Below are positions 30,522 to 41,695 of a DNA stretch of 64,000 nt, piece by piece; position 1 is the first letter of the stretch; every line of letters starts with the position of its first letter. Where the stretch lies: positions 45,302,101-45,366,100 of the forward strand of contig NC_087063.1 of assembly GCF_963678635.1 (NCBI RefSeq). The letters run 5' to 3'. Below the pieces are notes generated by a model that saw only the letters and a program-made list of their open reading frames with translations, did not search any database and had not been told where the DNA came from. Source of the DNA: Symsagittifera roscoffensis. Lineage: Eukaryota; Xenacoelomorpha; Acoela; Convolutidae. Position numbers and translations under genes: made by a program.

Positions 30522-31640
30522 TTACGATTCACGATTTATCTTGTTTTCGTTTTCGTACGTGCTCGGATCCCCACGATTGCAATCATAAAAGAAAATTCTT
30601 AGACTCGTCCGGATCGGCGTTTTGTAAATCCCGCCAACTGTTAATCTCCGCAAAAATAACTCACAAACTTTAATTTTTTGATAACAAGTTGCCACTAATT
30701 TACTTTCTTCAAATTTAATCTCATCCAATTTTAAACAAACTTTTCTTCTTTTAATTTTTCTTGCACTGGTTCAATTTCAAATACGATTAAATTTCTCTTT
30801 CCAATCTCATGACACATCTCAATTTATGCTTCTTTATCAGTTTTAGCTAGCAAAATCGGAATTAATTTTTGTCTTTTTTTCCTTTGGAGCTAATGAACTT
30901 CGTGCTCGTTCCGGTTGAGCTCATTTCGTCATTAACACCACCAATTAGCCGACCGATCCGCTGTTTTCATGTCCACATATTTTTCAATACATTTTTCACA
31001 TATAAGTCTGTCCTCAGTTATTTTAACAAAATTTTCCCTCGCTTTTTGCACTCCTATCAAATGCCCTTTTAGGATTCGAATATCCGCCTCATTGGCGTTG
31101 TCAAATCTGGGTGGTATTTTTTCTGACCCGCCACTTTTTGGATTCGATCCGTAAATTCTCTGGTGAAGAGAAAGTCCGTTTACATCTAGCATTGAATTTT
31201 TCGCAAATAAGGCAAGTGCAATGGTTGCTTCTAATGAGAACTCCCAAAACTTTTCTTTTCTCAATTTTGTCAGCATTCTTTTAATGATCCCCTTGTGCCT
31301 TTCAACCACGCCATGGATGAAAGGTCCATAACCGGCTGTGATTTTGACAAGGCATCCAAAGTTTGACATTAATAATAATATCAAATCATTGTTGAATTCC
31401 CCTCCTAAGTCATGTAGAATGCTTACGGTTGTGCGAAATCGCAGAAACCATCCAATTTAAACGTTTTTTTATTTTCTTCTACTGTGACAACTGAGTAACA
31501 TGAAAACTCATCTATCATTTGTTACAGTAACACCTTTTGATTTGTTTTAGGGTCTCTCCACTCTGCTTAGTCTATTGACACCGAGTCGTTAAAGTCTTTA
31601 CTCCTGGGAGTCAATCTACTTCTGATTCTTGCTAATTTTC
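30522..31640 (-). pseudogene. Retroviral-type integrase fragment
   Basis: A minus-strand integrase core. The first Asp is in SVSID (31,572-31,570) and is followed immediately by a stop (31,569-31,567) and AEW. The second Asp is in HDLGGEF (31,411-31,409), with GGEF typical of LTR-element integrases. The Glu is in HGVVERHKG (about 31,303). Frame 31,384-30,932 is open for 150 residues through the helix after the Glu and the NAKNSM-type motif (FAKNSMLDVNGLSL). The 30,728-30,522 frame may hold the C-terminal barrel. No RT was found downstream, so the element is cut near 30.5 kb. Confidence 0.7.
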
Positions 31641-32277
31641 CAGTCTCAGAGCAGTTCGCTAGTATGTTTTCAATTACTTCTTTTATATCTTTCATTCGTA
31701 GGTTGCTATAATCCCAGAGTTTTCCAGAAAAACTTTCATTATTTTGCTTGCACGGCTGAATCTCAGATGTATGTCTTTAATTCTTTTTCTATCAAATTTC
31801 CCATTATTAATACCTTCCGTCCAGTAGATCTTCTTTCTATACGAGTTCGTTGCTTCATGTGCAACTTCAGTCTATCAACTTTTACTCTCCATATTCGATG
31901 ACCCACCCGCAATCTGGTTAGTTTAATTACTTTTTCGGGGGGTCCACATCAGGTTGTTTGGGAATCTAGGGCACCTTTAGTCGTTCGATTGCTTCTATTC
32001 CGAGTAATAGTGGAACGTCAACATCAATCACATTCAATTTTAGTGCCCTAATTGGTAACAACCCCGAAAACTCAACTTTTATCATTCCTACCCTTCCGAA
32101 ATTAAATTTGCTTACTTTACCAATTTTTCTAACTTTCAATTGTTTCCACTCTTCCCCCGTTACTCTCTGCTTGATCTCTCTCCATTGTTTCAATGGCATT
32201 GTTGATCTTGCTGCTCCTAAATGTACAATTATGTCTAGGTAAATTTCCTCGTCTATTTCTATTTCTTCTTCTCCCAT
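31641..32277 (-). pseudogene. Retropepsin-like domain preceding the integrase
   Basis: Frame 32,277-31,966: IYLDIIVHLGAARSTMPLKQ holds the active-site strand with H-L-G-A where D-(L/T)-G-A is expected, so the catalytic Asp is changed. It is followed by the flap region (KFNFGRVGMIKVEFSG) and VPLLLGIEAIERL, the conserved (D/V)(I/V)PLLLG end strand. Between 31,966 and 31,640 broken frames carry the integrase N-terminal (zinc finger) region. Protease directly followed by integrase, with no RT between, is the Ty1/copia-type order. Confidence 0.6.
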
Positions 32278-32500
32278 CTACGCTATCTTGGTCTGCAAAA
32301 TAACAGGGTGACGTCTCAATGGAGGACTCCTCTGTTTGTGCAAAATTTGAGTGATGCACTTGATCTTCCTTTTCACCGCTCTCCTCCCTACCCCGACTAC
32401 TTGTAGTCGTTTGAAAAATCTGATAAAAACTCCGACCATATCTTGATTTTCCTCGATATGTTTGATCTCCTTTTCTTCCACTTCCGATCTTTGTTCCATA
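32278..32500 (-). pseudogene. Gag C-terminal linker of the same fragment
   Basis: A minus-strand reading frame, rich in Arg, Ser, Glu and Asp (for example SSIETSPCYFADQDSVDG), runs into the protease in the same or an adjacent frame. No zinc knuckle seen. Upstream sequence beyond 32,500 is unrelated. Confidence 0.35.
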
Positions 32501-32741
32501 ATTGGTTTTACATTCTCGCCTCGAGCTAGCTGTGTGAATGAATATCTACCTCGGTTTCCTACAGTGGTTGGATAATCTTTTAAAAATTTGCTAGGCTCGC
32601 ACCGTTTTCGGCCGCATACCGCCGCGACCGTTTCTACTACCGTTTCGCTGTAACGTCGTTAAGTTTAACCGATAAACCGTAGGCGTTAACCTGAAAAGTA
32701 CTGAACCGGAGCCTTAGTAGAACCTTACAAAACCTCAGCTA

Positions 32742-33430
32742 ATGGTTCTTAAAGTTATTATCGTCATAATTTTTTTTTCTTTGTGTCCACTTTACAACAA
32801 CAGACTCCTTAAATTGTTTGCCAATAAAACAACCGTACCGATTATCACTCTCAATGGTGTTCATCATTGCTGCGAGTTCTCTCCATCACTCCGTAAACAC
32901 ATTACCATTGACACTTTTAAAGCAGTTCCAGGTTTAAGCTTTAATTTGAATGCAAATAACCAACAAAAGACTGTTCAATATCTTTTAAGCAATTTCCCAA
33001 AATGTATGATAGAGAAAAACATTTAAATTTGGCACGATGTTATAAATAATTAATTGAGCAAGCATAGATCAAACAACGATAACCCACTTACACCGGAAAG
33101 TCTAATTGAAATTTTAAACGAATATAAAAACAAAATATCAGCCATTGTTTACGTATAACGTCAAAATACCCCCAATGTTTATGGACGTTTGGTTAAAACA
33201 GGAATATTAATCATTGATGCGACCAAACCTTTAATCTCAAAAAGCAAAGCTAACGACAAAGAATTAATTCGTAAGCTTAAATTAATTCATCCTCCGGCGT
33301 TTTGGGAGTAAAAAACTTGAGAATCATTCGACGTTATTTTCCCAATCTGTCTGAGCTTATCAATAAATTTAAAAGTTGTCGATCGAGTTCAAGGAAAAGA
33401 AAAGCAGATAAGCAGAATATTTCACAATTG
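32742..33430 (+). pseudogene. Conserved ORF upstream of BEL/Pao gag (copy A)
   Basis: From ATG 32,742 one frame runs to about 33,310, interrupted by in-frame stops at 33,024, 33,051 and near 33,157, then continues with a frame change to about 33,430. It starts with a hydrophobic, signal-peptide-like segment (VLKVIIVIIFFSLCPLY). Conserved elements shared with 45,449-46,063 and 52,165-52,783 are VPGLSFNLN, IWHDVINN, an HRSN motif, a (S/I)AI(V/I)Y(V/C)-QR--TP strand, TGIL---TK-LIS and a basic tail. Function unknown. PGL plus HDV.NN weakly recall SGNH esterase blocks II and III. Confidence 0.55.
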
Positions 33431-33701
33431 ACAACAGTAGAAGATTATTTAACGTTTGTTAGGCATTATAAATCTTGGTTTTTTTTCATTGGTTAAATTC
33501 ATCTTTGAGTTCAATCTTGTAGTTTAATGTCCTTCTTATCCGTAGGCAACAAGAATCGTAGGAGTCTTGCGAGGATCCTCTCGTTCGGTATAGGACGCGG
33601 CTACTTAAATTGATTTTAGTTTGATTCCCTCAATCGATACGACATCTTTTTTTGCTTTTATATAAAAAATTAAAAAAAGCTGAAAAAACAAATATTTCAA
33701 A

Positions 33702-34990
33702 ATGGATTCTGACCTCGGCCAGAAACTAAACAAAAATAATCTCGCCGGGAAAGAGTTGGAAACAAATCTTTTCAAAAAACATGCCAAAATTATGGAATAT
33801 AAAAGTGCGAATGATAGACCAGCTAAAATTAAAACGTAAATCGAAAAATTTAGCTTTTGCTTACAAAAAATTCTAGAGAAAAATGATGAACTTAAATCTT
33901 TGTCCATGCACAGCAACAACGCTGCTGAAACCATAAATCAATTTGAATTTTACCTAGGATCTATCATTGCAAAAATTGACGATGTATTAGGTCTAGCTAA
34001 AGTTACTTTGAAATTAAATTCAAGAGGACCAGGTAGCAACTGCACGAACCCGACGCCAAGTGAATCCGTCCGTTCCAAGAAACCCCTTTCACAGCATTCA
34101 ATTTGCATCAATGTCTTCGAGTGAGCGTCGAAGAGAGGCAGCCCTTGCAAAAATTAGACGCTAGGAAGTTGAACGCCAGGCAGACACTAAGCTTCGTTTG
34201 AAAAAGCAAGAGATCCAGATTCAGTCGATGAAGGGTCAACTTGAACTTGATGTGGTTGTAGAGGAAAGCCTCTAAAAGCTAGCCGAAGCAACTATCGAAG
34301 AGGCTGAATATCTGGAAGACGCCTCTGAAAATCTGTTGACTTTGTCGTAGCGGGTCAAAATTGGCAATGGCCGTTCAGGAGAACCAAACGTAGGAAGACC
34401 GGACAAGAAGTTGGGTGAACACTCAATTCGCAGCTCAGGAAAAAGTTCAGCCCGTGGCGCCAGTCCAAAGTGTCAGCCTGGAACCTGCTTCCAATTTTTT
34501 GTCATTTTCAAGTATTGAACCGCTTTTCAGTAGAAATCTGACGATACTTCACAACTCTCATCCAAATGGTAATTATTTCGAAAATACGTGTATAAACTCA
34601 CAGAGTGTTAACGTCCCTCATAAATCAAATAAAAGTGTCAGCTTGTCGAATTCAAGTGTAAATATTACATATGAGCCACACAAACAGCTACCTCTGACTA
34701 ACTGATACAACTACAGCCCTTTGATGCAGAGTAGTTTTCATCAGTCTAATATCCCGACGAGCTCAATGCCCATTGCTCAACAAACCTTTTTCCCAAATAC
34801 TTCAGCAAATTTTGTGTACCAACCGCTTATACCCACTAACGTTGGTCCTCTCAATCCTCCAACAGTCACCTTCCCCCTAACTCATATTATGTCACACAGC
34901 CATCGAATGTTCAACCGTTCTCTAGCGGAGGAACAACTTTTTATGTCGGTGATTCTAATGCTGTGGACACCGCTATCTATTCGAAACCAC
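33702..34990 (+). pseudogene. BEL/Pao Gag N-terminal part, copy A
   Basis: The start ATG is at 33,702 (MDSDLGQKLNKNNLAGKELE), with an in-frame stop at 33,838 and then a charged helical region (FCLQKILEKNDELKSLSMHS). A coiled coil follows at 34,110-34,330 (ERRREAALAKIRR, RLKKQEIQIQSMKGQLELDV) with further stops, then a Pro/Ser/Asn-rich linker to about 34,990 in changing frames. The N-terminal helices resemble the 46,294 and 53,012 frames, showing a common Gag type. Confidence 0.6.
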
Positions 34991-35079
34991 TGATGGCGCC
35001 TTATACAATTGAGAACAAACAATCTGGGCCATTTACGTCCTCGGGCAGTGAACCAATCACTAATCAAGATCTAGCTGAA

Positions 35080-35960
35080 ATCTTGACACCGAGAAAGGTC
35101 CCTTGCATGAATGGAAATTGTCTTCTTTCGACGGAAATCCCTTGCAGTGGCCTGAATGGTTTGGTCAGTTCAAAAGCGCAATCGATGCAAAAGTTTTAAC
35201 TGATGATGTCAAACTGACATATCTCAAAACCCTCATTCCAGGCAAAGCGAAGAAGGCAATTGCCGAATTCGCTTACAGTGGAATATTCTACAAGGAGGGT
35301 TTGCAAGAGGTTTGGAAAAACTCTTTAAAAACAGACGATTGTGGCAGCTCATCTTGAAAAACTTTCAAATTTTCCCCCTCTCAAATTGCACAATTTCGCT
35401 TCCTGTATATCCAGTCTTGTCGCTGTTTCAAAAACATTAGGATATGAGTTTGAATTGAAGAGTATATCCGTTATGAATCAAGTAATTTCAAAAGTTCCAC
35501 CAAATATGAAAGAGTCGTGGTCTCTTCAATCTGTAAAAAAATGTTGGAGATAGCCAACCTCTTTAGATTTTAATGGTTGGCTTCGCCACAAGGCTGCGGC
35601 GTATGAACTTATGCGTGTGAGTCACAATAAGTCGTGACCTGAGGAGACTCCAAAGACTGGTTTCCATAAACCACCTAAAAAAAGATTTTGCCGCTGTTTG
35701 AAAGTTGAAAAACAGATTTATGCTCCGTGCATCCAGTGTAAAGGTAAACACCCACTCTGGAGTTGTTCTGTATTTAAGGAAAAGACCTAAACTCAACGAG
35801 GTCAATTCTCCGCACAAAATAGGTTGTGTTTTGCTTGATTGCAACCTGACCACATGTTCCCAAAATGCCCTAAAGCCCGCAAATGCACTAAGCCTGGTTG
35901 TGAAAGCACCCACAATGTCTTGTTGCATAGTGCTGAGAAAGTTTTTAGCGTAAGGTCCGC
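35080..35960 (+). pseudogene. BEL/Pao Gag capsid and zinc-knuckle part, copy A
   Basis: The capsid-like domain begins WKLSSFDGNPLQWPEWFGQF and continues LTDDVKLTYLKTLIPGKAKK. The F-x-G-x(3-4)-W-x(2-3)-F signature is typical of BEL/Pao Gag. Frames 35,103-35,357 and 35,341-35,553 follow (PPLKLHNFASCISSLVAV, VPPNMKESWSLQSV). Around 35,690-35,920 cysteine pairs in shifting frames (CIQC-GKHPLWSCSVF, CPKARKCTKPGCESTHN) mark the zinc knuckles. Several frameshifts. Confidence 0.65.
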
Positions 35961-36117
35961 AAACAAAGAGTTAAACATTAGCAATAACACAAGCCTTTCA
36001 AATTCAAACAGTACCGCCCCGCCGAACCGGAATAAGCCGCATACTTTGTCATCGAACGTAGCCGGGACGCCGTCTTACAAGGAACTAACGGGACTCCTTC
36101 CTGTGCTTCGATTGTAA

Positions 36118-36600
36118 ATAAGTTCACACACAGACGTGACCACGGCTCTTGTAATGTGCGTTTCATGTTGTACCCACTCATGGGTCTCGGTGGGCTTAGC
36201 ACATCGTTTAAGTTTAACTGGCCAAAAGCTAGATATTCTGGTAAACGGCTTCAATTCGACGGATTCCGTTCCCACGCAACGAGTCGATGTGAACGTGTTT
36301 GCCAAATTTGACCACCATGAATACTCGTTTAGGGTTACGCCGTTTGTCAAAGACAGTTTGAGCGTTGGTTCCGAAACCATTGACTTTCCCATTCTCCAAC
36401 ACAGGTTTCCACATCTGCAGCCAATTAAACCTATTGTCTACAACTACTCCGACATTGAGATGATATTCGGGCAGGATGTCTTTCAGCCAATCAAGCCTCT
36501 CGAATACTTCCAAGGAGTCAAATCAAAATACTCCTGTCGCTGTCCGTATGCCCATTGGCTGGGTTCTCAGTGGCCTACTTTCGACACCAATTGGTGATCG
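36118..36600 (+). pseudogene. BEL/Pao retropepsin with catalytic Asp replaced, copy A
   Basis: Frame 36,136-36,597. The active-site strand reads ALVMCVSCCTHSWVSVGLAH; the residue at 36,160-36,162 is Val where the second copy (55,583) has Asp (LCDSACSHSC). The rest of the fold follows: LSLTGQKLDILVNGFNST, VDVNVFAKFDHHEYSFRV and the pre-RT phrase EMIFGQDVFQPIKPLEYF. A frameshift near 36,500 moves the reading to 36,476-36,739 (MPIGWVLSGLLSTPIGDRV). Confidence 0.65.
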
Positions 36601-37460
36601 AGTCACCACTTTCAAGTGCAATGTTGAAGACATAGCACTTGCTGACCAAGTGAAGAAATGGTACGAGCTAGAATCGTATGGCACGTTTAAACAAGCTGAT
36701 CCCAGTTCCTCAGCTGATGAACATGCTCAAAAAAATTGACTCTACCACGCTTCATGATGGCAGCCGTTATGTTGTCGGATTGCTCTGGGCTGATGACAAC
36801 ATTCTTTTTTCCGATAACTTTTACGGTTTATTGGTCCAGTTTAAGTCTCTTCAAAAGCGTCTAGAGAAAGATTTAAACCTGAAAACTCAATACGCATCAG
36901 ATATCCGAGGTGATGTCGAGAAGGGTTACGTAGTCCCGGTTAGCCCTCACGACTGAAAAAACCGTTCAGACCGAGAATGGTACGTACCGCACCACCCAGT
37001 TTTAAACCCGATTAAACCCGGCAAAGTTCGGCGCGTTTCAAACGGTGCTTCTAAGTTTCACGGCAAATCACTGAATAACTCCATTCCCGTCGGCCCCGAA
37101 CTGCTTCAGAACCTTTTATTCGTTTTAATGCGCTTCCGAGAGCACAAATACGCAGTTTCCACAGATATCGAAGTCATGTTTATGCAGGTCGGCTCACTAG
37201 AAAGCGATCAACGTTCCTTGCGTTTTTGTGGCGGGAGGACCCTAAATCAGATGTGAGTGTATTTCAATATACAAGGCATATATTTTGAGCAAAAGATTCT
37301 CCGACATGTGCTAACTATGCTCTTCGCCGAACAGATGTCGAAAACCAAGATCGTTAATCCGAAGCCGCTCACGGCGTTCTAAACAAATTTTACATGGGTG
37401 ACTCTTTTGGGTTTGTAAAAATCCAGAAACTGCTTTAACGTTAACTCGCAGTTTAGTTGA
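36601..37460 (+). pseudogene. BEL/Pao reverse transcriptase, copy A
   Basis: The palm domain is readable mostly in one frame: WYVPHHPVLNP near 36,978, then VRRVSNGASKFHGKSLNNSI, VSTDIEVMFMQV (first catalytic Asp) and the catalytic box FYMGDSFGF with YMGD at 37,391-37,402, where YMDD is expected. Stop codons occur after VSPHD (36,954), in FQYTRHIF and after SEAAH, and a frameshift lies near 37,430. The Asp to Gly change would abolish polymerase activity. Confidence 0.7.
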
Positions 37461-38650
37461 ACTGCTTAAGTTGGGTGGGTTTAATCTGACAAAATTTATT
37501 AGCAACGTTCCCAATTTTTCCTTGAAACTAAATCCCCCTAAGACCAGCGCTAACAACAGTAAGGAAAATATTATCGCTGCGATTAATCCGGAAACGGCAC
37601 CGCATGTTCTCGGTCTCATATGGGACCAAATCACCGATACGTTGGTTGTGAGCAGAGGAGTTAACCGAGAACTCAAAAACTCTGTTACACAGCGATCGGT
37701 TCTTAGTTTTGTGTCCTCCGTGTTCGACCCCATAGGTCTTGTCACCCCGTATACTATACGCGCACGTCGTTTGTTACTGAAAAATATCTGGAGATTGAGT
37801 GGCCAACAGTGGCACGACCCACTATCAAATGAGTTGTGCCGCAGATTCACTGACTGGCACTCCAGCCTACCAGTTTTAGGGCAGCTCAAAACACCTGGTT
37901 GCAATTTTGACTCCCCAGTAGACGAGGTTGAGCTGCACATGTTCGGCGATAGCTCACTGGACGTTTTCTGTTCTGTAGCATTCCTTCGAGCCCAGAAAAA
38001 CGCCAATTCGAAATGTCAACTAGCGATTGTCTTCGGTAGAGCAAGAGTAGCCCGATGAAGATGCTTTCAATTCCGAAGTTGGAACTTCAGCTGCGCTTCT
38101 TGCTAGTCGCCTGAAGGATGATATCGAGAAAGCTCTGACACTGAGAATTTCCAAAGTGTTCATGTGGACTGACAGCACTACAGTCCTTCAGTGGTTGAAC
38201 TCGACAAGCAAACAGCCCGCGGTTTGTAGCCAATCGAGTAGCCGAGATTCTGGAGTCAACATCAATTGACCAATGGTTCCATGTTTTGAGTGGAGACAAC
38301 CCCGCTGACACCGGAACTAGAGGTATTACTGCTGATTCCTTCAAGCAAAGCACTTGGGTAAACGGCCCTTCCTTTTTGGAAACTTCTGATTGGCCTTTCA
38401 ATCCAAATAGGGAAGTTACTGAGAAAATTCGCCTGGATGGTCCGGTCTACGATCTGAATGAGGGCTTAGAGGTCTCCTCCAATTTTCCGTGCACTGCCGT
38501 TTCGACCTACTTTGCTTTCCCTTGGGAAGAGTATAGCTCGTTCTCCAAGATAAAGCGGCTGGTCGCATATATATTGAGACTCTCACCTAAACATAGACAT
38601 TTCAGATCGCCAGATAAGGCCATAATTGATCCAGCAGAACTTTTCAATTA
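37461..38650 (+). pseudogene. BEL/Pao RT connection and RNase H, copy A
   Basis: Frame 37,471-38,058 (195 residues) has the thumb/connection signature of the clade: HVLGLIWDQITDTLVVSRGV, SVLSFVSSVFDPIGLVTPYT and ELHMFGDSSLDVFCSVAFLR (start of RNase H). RNase H continues after a frame change at about 38,058 with IPKLELQAALLASRL (near 38,071) and MWTDSTTVLQWLN (near 38,163), and then in frame 38,286-38,651 with LSGDNPADTGTRGI (last catalytic Asp region). Confidence 0.75.
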
Positions 38651-39995
38651 AGAGGAAAAACTCTTGCAATTTTCGCAGTTAGAGTCATTCCCAGCTGAAA
38701 GTAAACAATTAGCAGCTGGAAAATATGTGAAAACATTGCGCCGTATATCATCGTTTTCGCCTTTTATTAGACCGAACGGTTTAATTAGATCTACCGGCCG
38801 TATCCAACGTCTCTCTGAAACAGCATTCAAAACTCGCCATTCAATAATTTTGGATAGCCGCCATCGCCATATCCGATTGTTTCTCCGTTTTTATCACAGT
38901 AAACACGAACATCAGTCCGTCGACTAACTTCGTTCCGTCATTCATCAGCAATTTGTTGTACTACGCTTAAGATCTGCACTAAGAGCTATTGAAACACATT
39001 GCGTGTGCTGCAGAAAGCGAAAAGCGAAAACCGTTACTCCAATGATATCTGACCTTCCCGCGGAGCTTCTAGGTTACCGCCAGCCACCGTTCTCAAACTG
39101 CGGCATCGATTATTTTGGACCGTTTCATGTAACCATTCGTCGTTCTTCCGAGAAACGCTGGCGTTTTCTATTTACTTGCTTAACGACTCGCGCAATTCAC
39201 AATGAGTTGGTTCCATCCATGGACACAAGTTCATGTGTGATGGCTATCGGGCGCTTTATTTCTAGGCGAGGAACACCCTCAATAATTTGGTCGGACAACG
39301 GACCAAACTATGTAGGAGCCACAGAAGAGCTTCTTCTGTGCATCAAAAATTGGAACGCAGAAGCTCCACTGTCGCTTGTACACAAAGGCATTAAGTGGAA
39401 GTATAATCCGCCAAGTGCACTAAATCAAGGTGGAGCATGGGAGCAAATGGTGCGCAGTTGTAAGCGCGAGTTCTAGGGGCCAACAAAGTTGACTGACAAG
39501 GTTTTGAACACTACCATGTGCCTAGTTGAAGGTTCACTAAACGCCCGTCCACTCACTCCCGTTTCTGACGACCCAGATAGTCTTGAGGCTTTAACGCCGA
39601 ATCATTTCTTTTTAGGTCAGCACAGTCTAACGTTTCCGTCTCTAAAGTCGAGTGAAAACTATTCTCACTCTAAACGCTATGCCCGTGCGCAGTCGTACGC
39701 AAACAAAATTTGGCAGCGGTGGTTAAGTGAGTACGTCCCTACACTCAATAAAAGAGTTAAGTGGCATGCTCCTCCCGAATTTTCTTTGAAAACGGGAGAT
39801 ATGGTGTGGTTAGTTGAATCCACTAGCCCTAGGGGCCACTACCCACTAGCACGCATAATGTCGCTAATCTACGGCAAAGACAATACCGCCAGCTCCGCAA
39901 ACCTAAGGACCGTTTCCGGAAACTACACTCGGCCGCTCGTTAAGCTCGTTCCGGTTCTTGCTCCTTCGGGGGTGGAGGGGGTTAATGCTACATAG
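38651..39995 (+). pseudogene. BEL/Pao integrase and C-terminal domain, copy A
   Basis: Frame 38,664-38,927 holds the N-terminal finger region, ending HIRLFLRFYHSKHEHQS. Core frame 39,003-39,476: CCRKRKAK, first Asp in CGIDYFGPF (39,108-39,110), second Asp in IWSDNGPNYVGA (39,294-39,296) and Glu in GGAWEQMVRSCK (39,441-39,443). All three catalytic residues are kept. A TAG stop at 39,474 interrupts after CKREF, and the same frame family resumes at 39,489 with the C-terminal domain (NTTMCLVEGSLNARPLTPVS, then TGDMVWLVES). This is the best preserved enzyme of the element. Confidence 0.8.
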
Positions 39996-40016
39996 CAATA
40001 AAGTATAGTATAAAAT

Positions 40017-40108
40017 CAGTTTAGTTGCTTAGCAATACCAGCTTTATAGCCCAGCGTATACATAGTGCGTTCCGGTGAGTTCGGCGTGGGTTCGATTCTC
40101 ACCTAAGT
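40017..40108 (+). ncRNA. tRNA-like segment with a B-box
   Basis: GTGGGTTCGATTCTCAC at 40,086-40,102 forms a perfect 5-bp T-arm with an excellent B-box (GGTTCGATTCT). The following ctaagtc can pair partly with upstream agtttag at 40,018. An A-box-like stretch (tagttgcttagcaa) lies 60 bases upstream. The acceptor stem is imperfect, so this is a tRNA pseudogene or a SINE/LTR promoter motif. Confidence 0.3.
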
Positions 40109-41616
40109 CTTTTCATTTGAGAATCCTATTTGAGCCGAACCTGACAGAACATAAAATGCTAATGTTTTAATCGGTTCAAAATTTGTTTGCAATTGAGTTT
40201 CTGTTAATTCAACAGCGTGAACTAAATTTAATTTTATAGCGAAAATCATAAATCAGCGCATGATCAACCCCACTATTTTGGCTTGATACGTTTAATGTAG
40301 TCACAATAATTCGAGCACATTTCGTGAGTTTAAAACCGATTCTGTTTTGTTTTAACTGTAAAAACTGAGCAGAATACGTTCCACAATGCTCTGCGTGTCA
40401 TCCTGTTCTTCAATAAGTTAACCTCATGCTACCATGTTGAAGTTTCTCTTTAGGTAAGACAACTGGTTACGAATTGGTTAACTTGTCACAATGGTCACAT
40501 TCACCTTTCGCCTATTTCAGATAGCTATGTGAAGTAACAGACGTCTACTGACATTGACCTTGTGCGCTGAAGATCATTTTATCAGCCACAAAACATATCT
40601 TACAGAACGATTGTTAGTCTCAAGATTAATACCACACGCTGAGAGTGGTCTGCAAGACTGACAGATGTCGATGATCTCTCAGGCACCAGATGAGGTCCAG
40701 GATAAAATCTCTAGAGTTGTGGGCTTAGGGTTTTTCAAAGACCACCTGAAAAATTAATCCGGTTCTCGACAACAATGAGTCGTCCCAGAAAGGTGCGTTT
40801 TATCTTTCTAGTTTCATGATATTTTCGCTGTCGTGCTTTTTTAGCTAACCTGGTTGTATGTCTGCTGTCGTCAGTTCTCCATTGAGATCAGCATCAAGGT
40901 TGTTATGTCGATTGGTGGTGATTGATTTTTTATCTGCTGCGATGATATCGTTCTTGATTGCGGTGATCTTGTTGACCAGAAACAAGGTTCTCTCTGAATT
41001 ATACTTTACATGATTTTCCGCCACTAAATTTTGTTATGCTACAGTAATGTAAGCTTTGAAGATCACCTATTGCTGTGTTTTTTTTTGTGTTCTGGTATCT
41101 CCTTTTTTGAGATCTAGGGCATATGCATGGTGTTTTATGAGCATCTCATTTTGCTTAAAGATAGAATGAGATGGAAAACCCATCACTTGCAACATTGCGT
41201 AACATAGTTAGCGATCTAGTGTACCTGATTGCCAGTGAGAGTGGGGCCCTCTTCCCCAACGCCGTTATTGGGGCGTACAAGTTTTCCCGTCTCTTGTGTT
41301 TGTTTCTTTTTTCTTGTCCCCGATCTTTTTGAGTGATTCCCTAGATGAGGATGGGACTGGCGAGATAGCAAGACGGAGAGTTCGGTCTTGCTATCGGTCC
41401 TGCTCGATTAATGTGATTTGCACTGATGTAAAAGCCATTTCGTTGGGCTGACAGAAAGGTTCATTGATCTAAGTCTGATTTTTTGAACGACTTGATCTTG
41501 AGTTTAAGCGAGATGTATTATTTACTGATCACACTCCCCAAAATTTTGTACATTGTTGTTTGATATGTAAGTGTGAAAAGCTCATTTAAACTGGAGCTAT
41601 AAAGGCAGTAAAACCT

Positions 41617-41695
41617 AAGAACAGATGGCCGAGCGGACTAAGATAAGTCCAAATCTAGTTTCAGCACCCTGGCGTCAGTTCGAGCACCCACCAAG
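41617..41695 (+). ncRNA. tRNA-Leu/Ser-like pseudogene or SINE head
   Basis: GATGGCCGAGCGGACTAAG at 41,624-41,642 is close to the conserved A-box region of tRNA-Leu/Ser genes. A B-box-like CAGTTCGAGCACCC lies about 35 bases further on. No clean acceptor stem can be built, which fits a degenerate tRNA-derived element. Confidence 0.4.

Larger units (their letters stand above)
32742..39995 (+). mobile_element. BEL/Pao retrotransposon, copy A, all domains recognisable but defective
   Basis: Order on the plus strand: conserved upstream ORF, gag, retropepsin, RT, RNase H, integrase with C-terminal barrel. This is the BEL/Pao order and the motifs are of that clade. Every enzyme carries at least one disabling change (protease Asp to Val, RT YMDD to YMGD, stop in the integrase, several frameshifts). 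A purine-rich tract (gggggtggaggggg, 39,967-39,980) ends the coding part and could be the polypurine tract. I found no repeat of the following sequence upstream of 32.7 kb, so the LTRs are not defined. Confidence 0.75.

Noticed and set aside
37311..38006. 231-residue minus-strand frame
   Set aside because: It is antisense to the BEL/Pao RT-RNase H region, whose plus-strand motifs are clear.
39967..40100. 3' LTR of the BEL/Pao element
   Set aside because: The purine tract is suggestive, but I could not match the following sequence to any place upstream of 32.7 kb, so LTR boundaries are not called.
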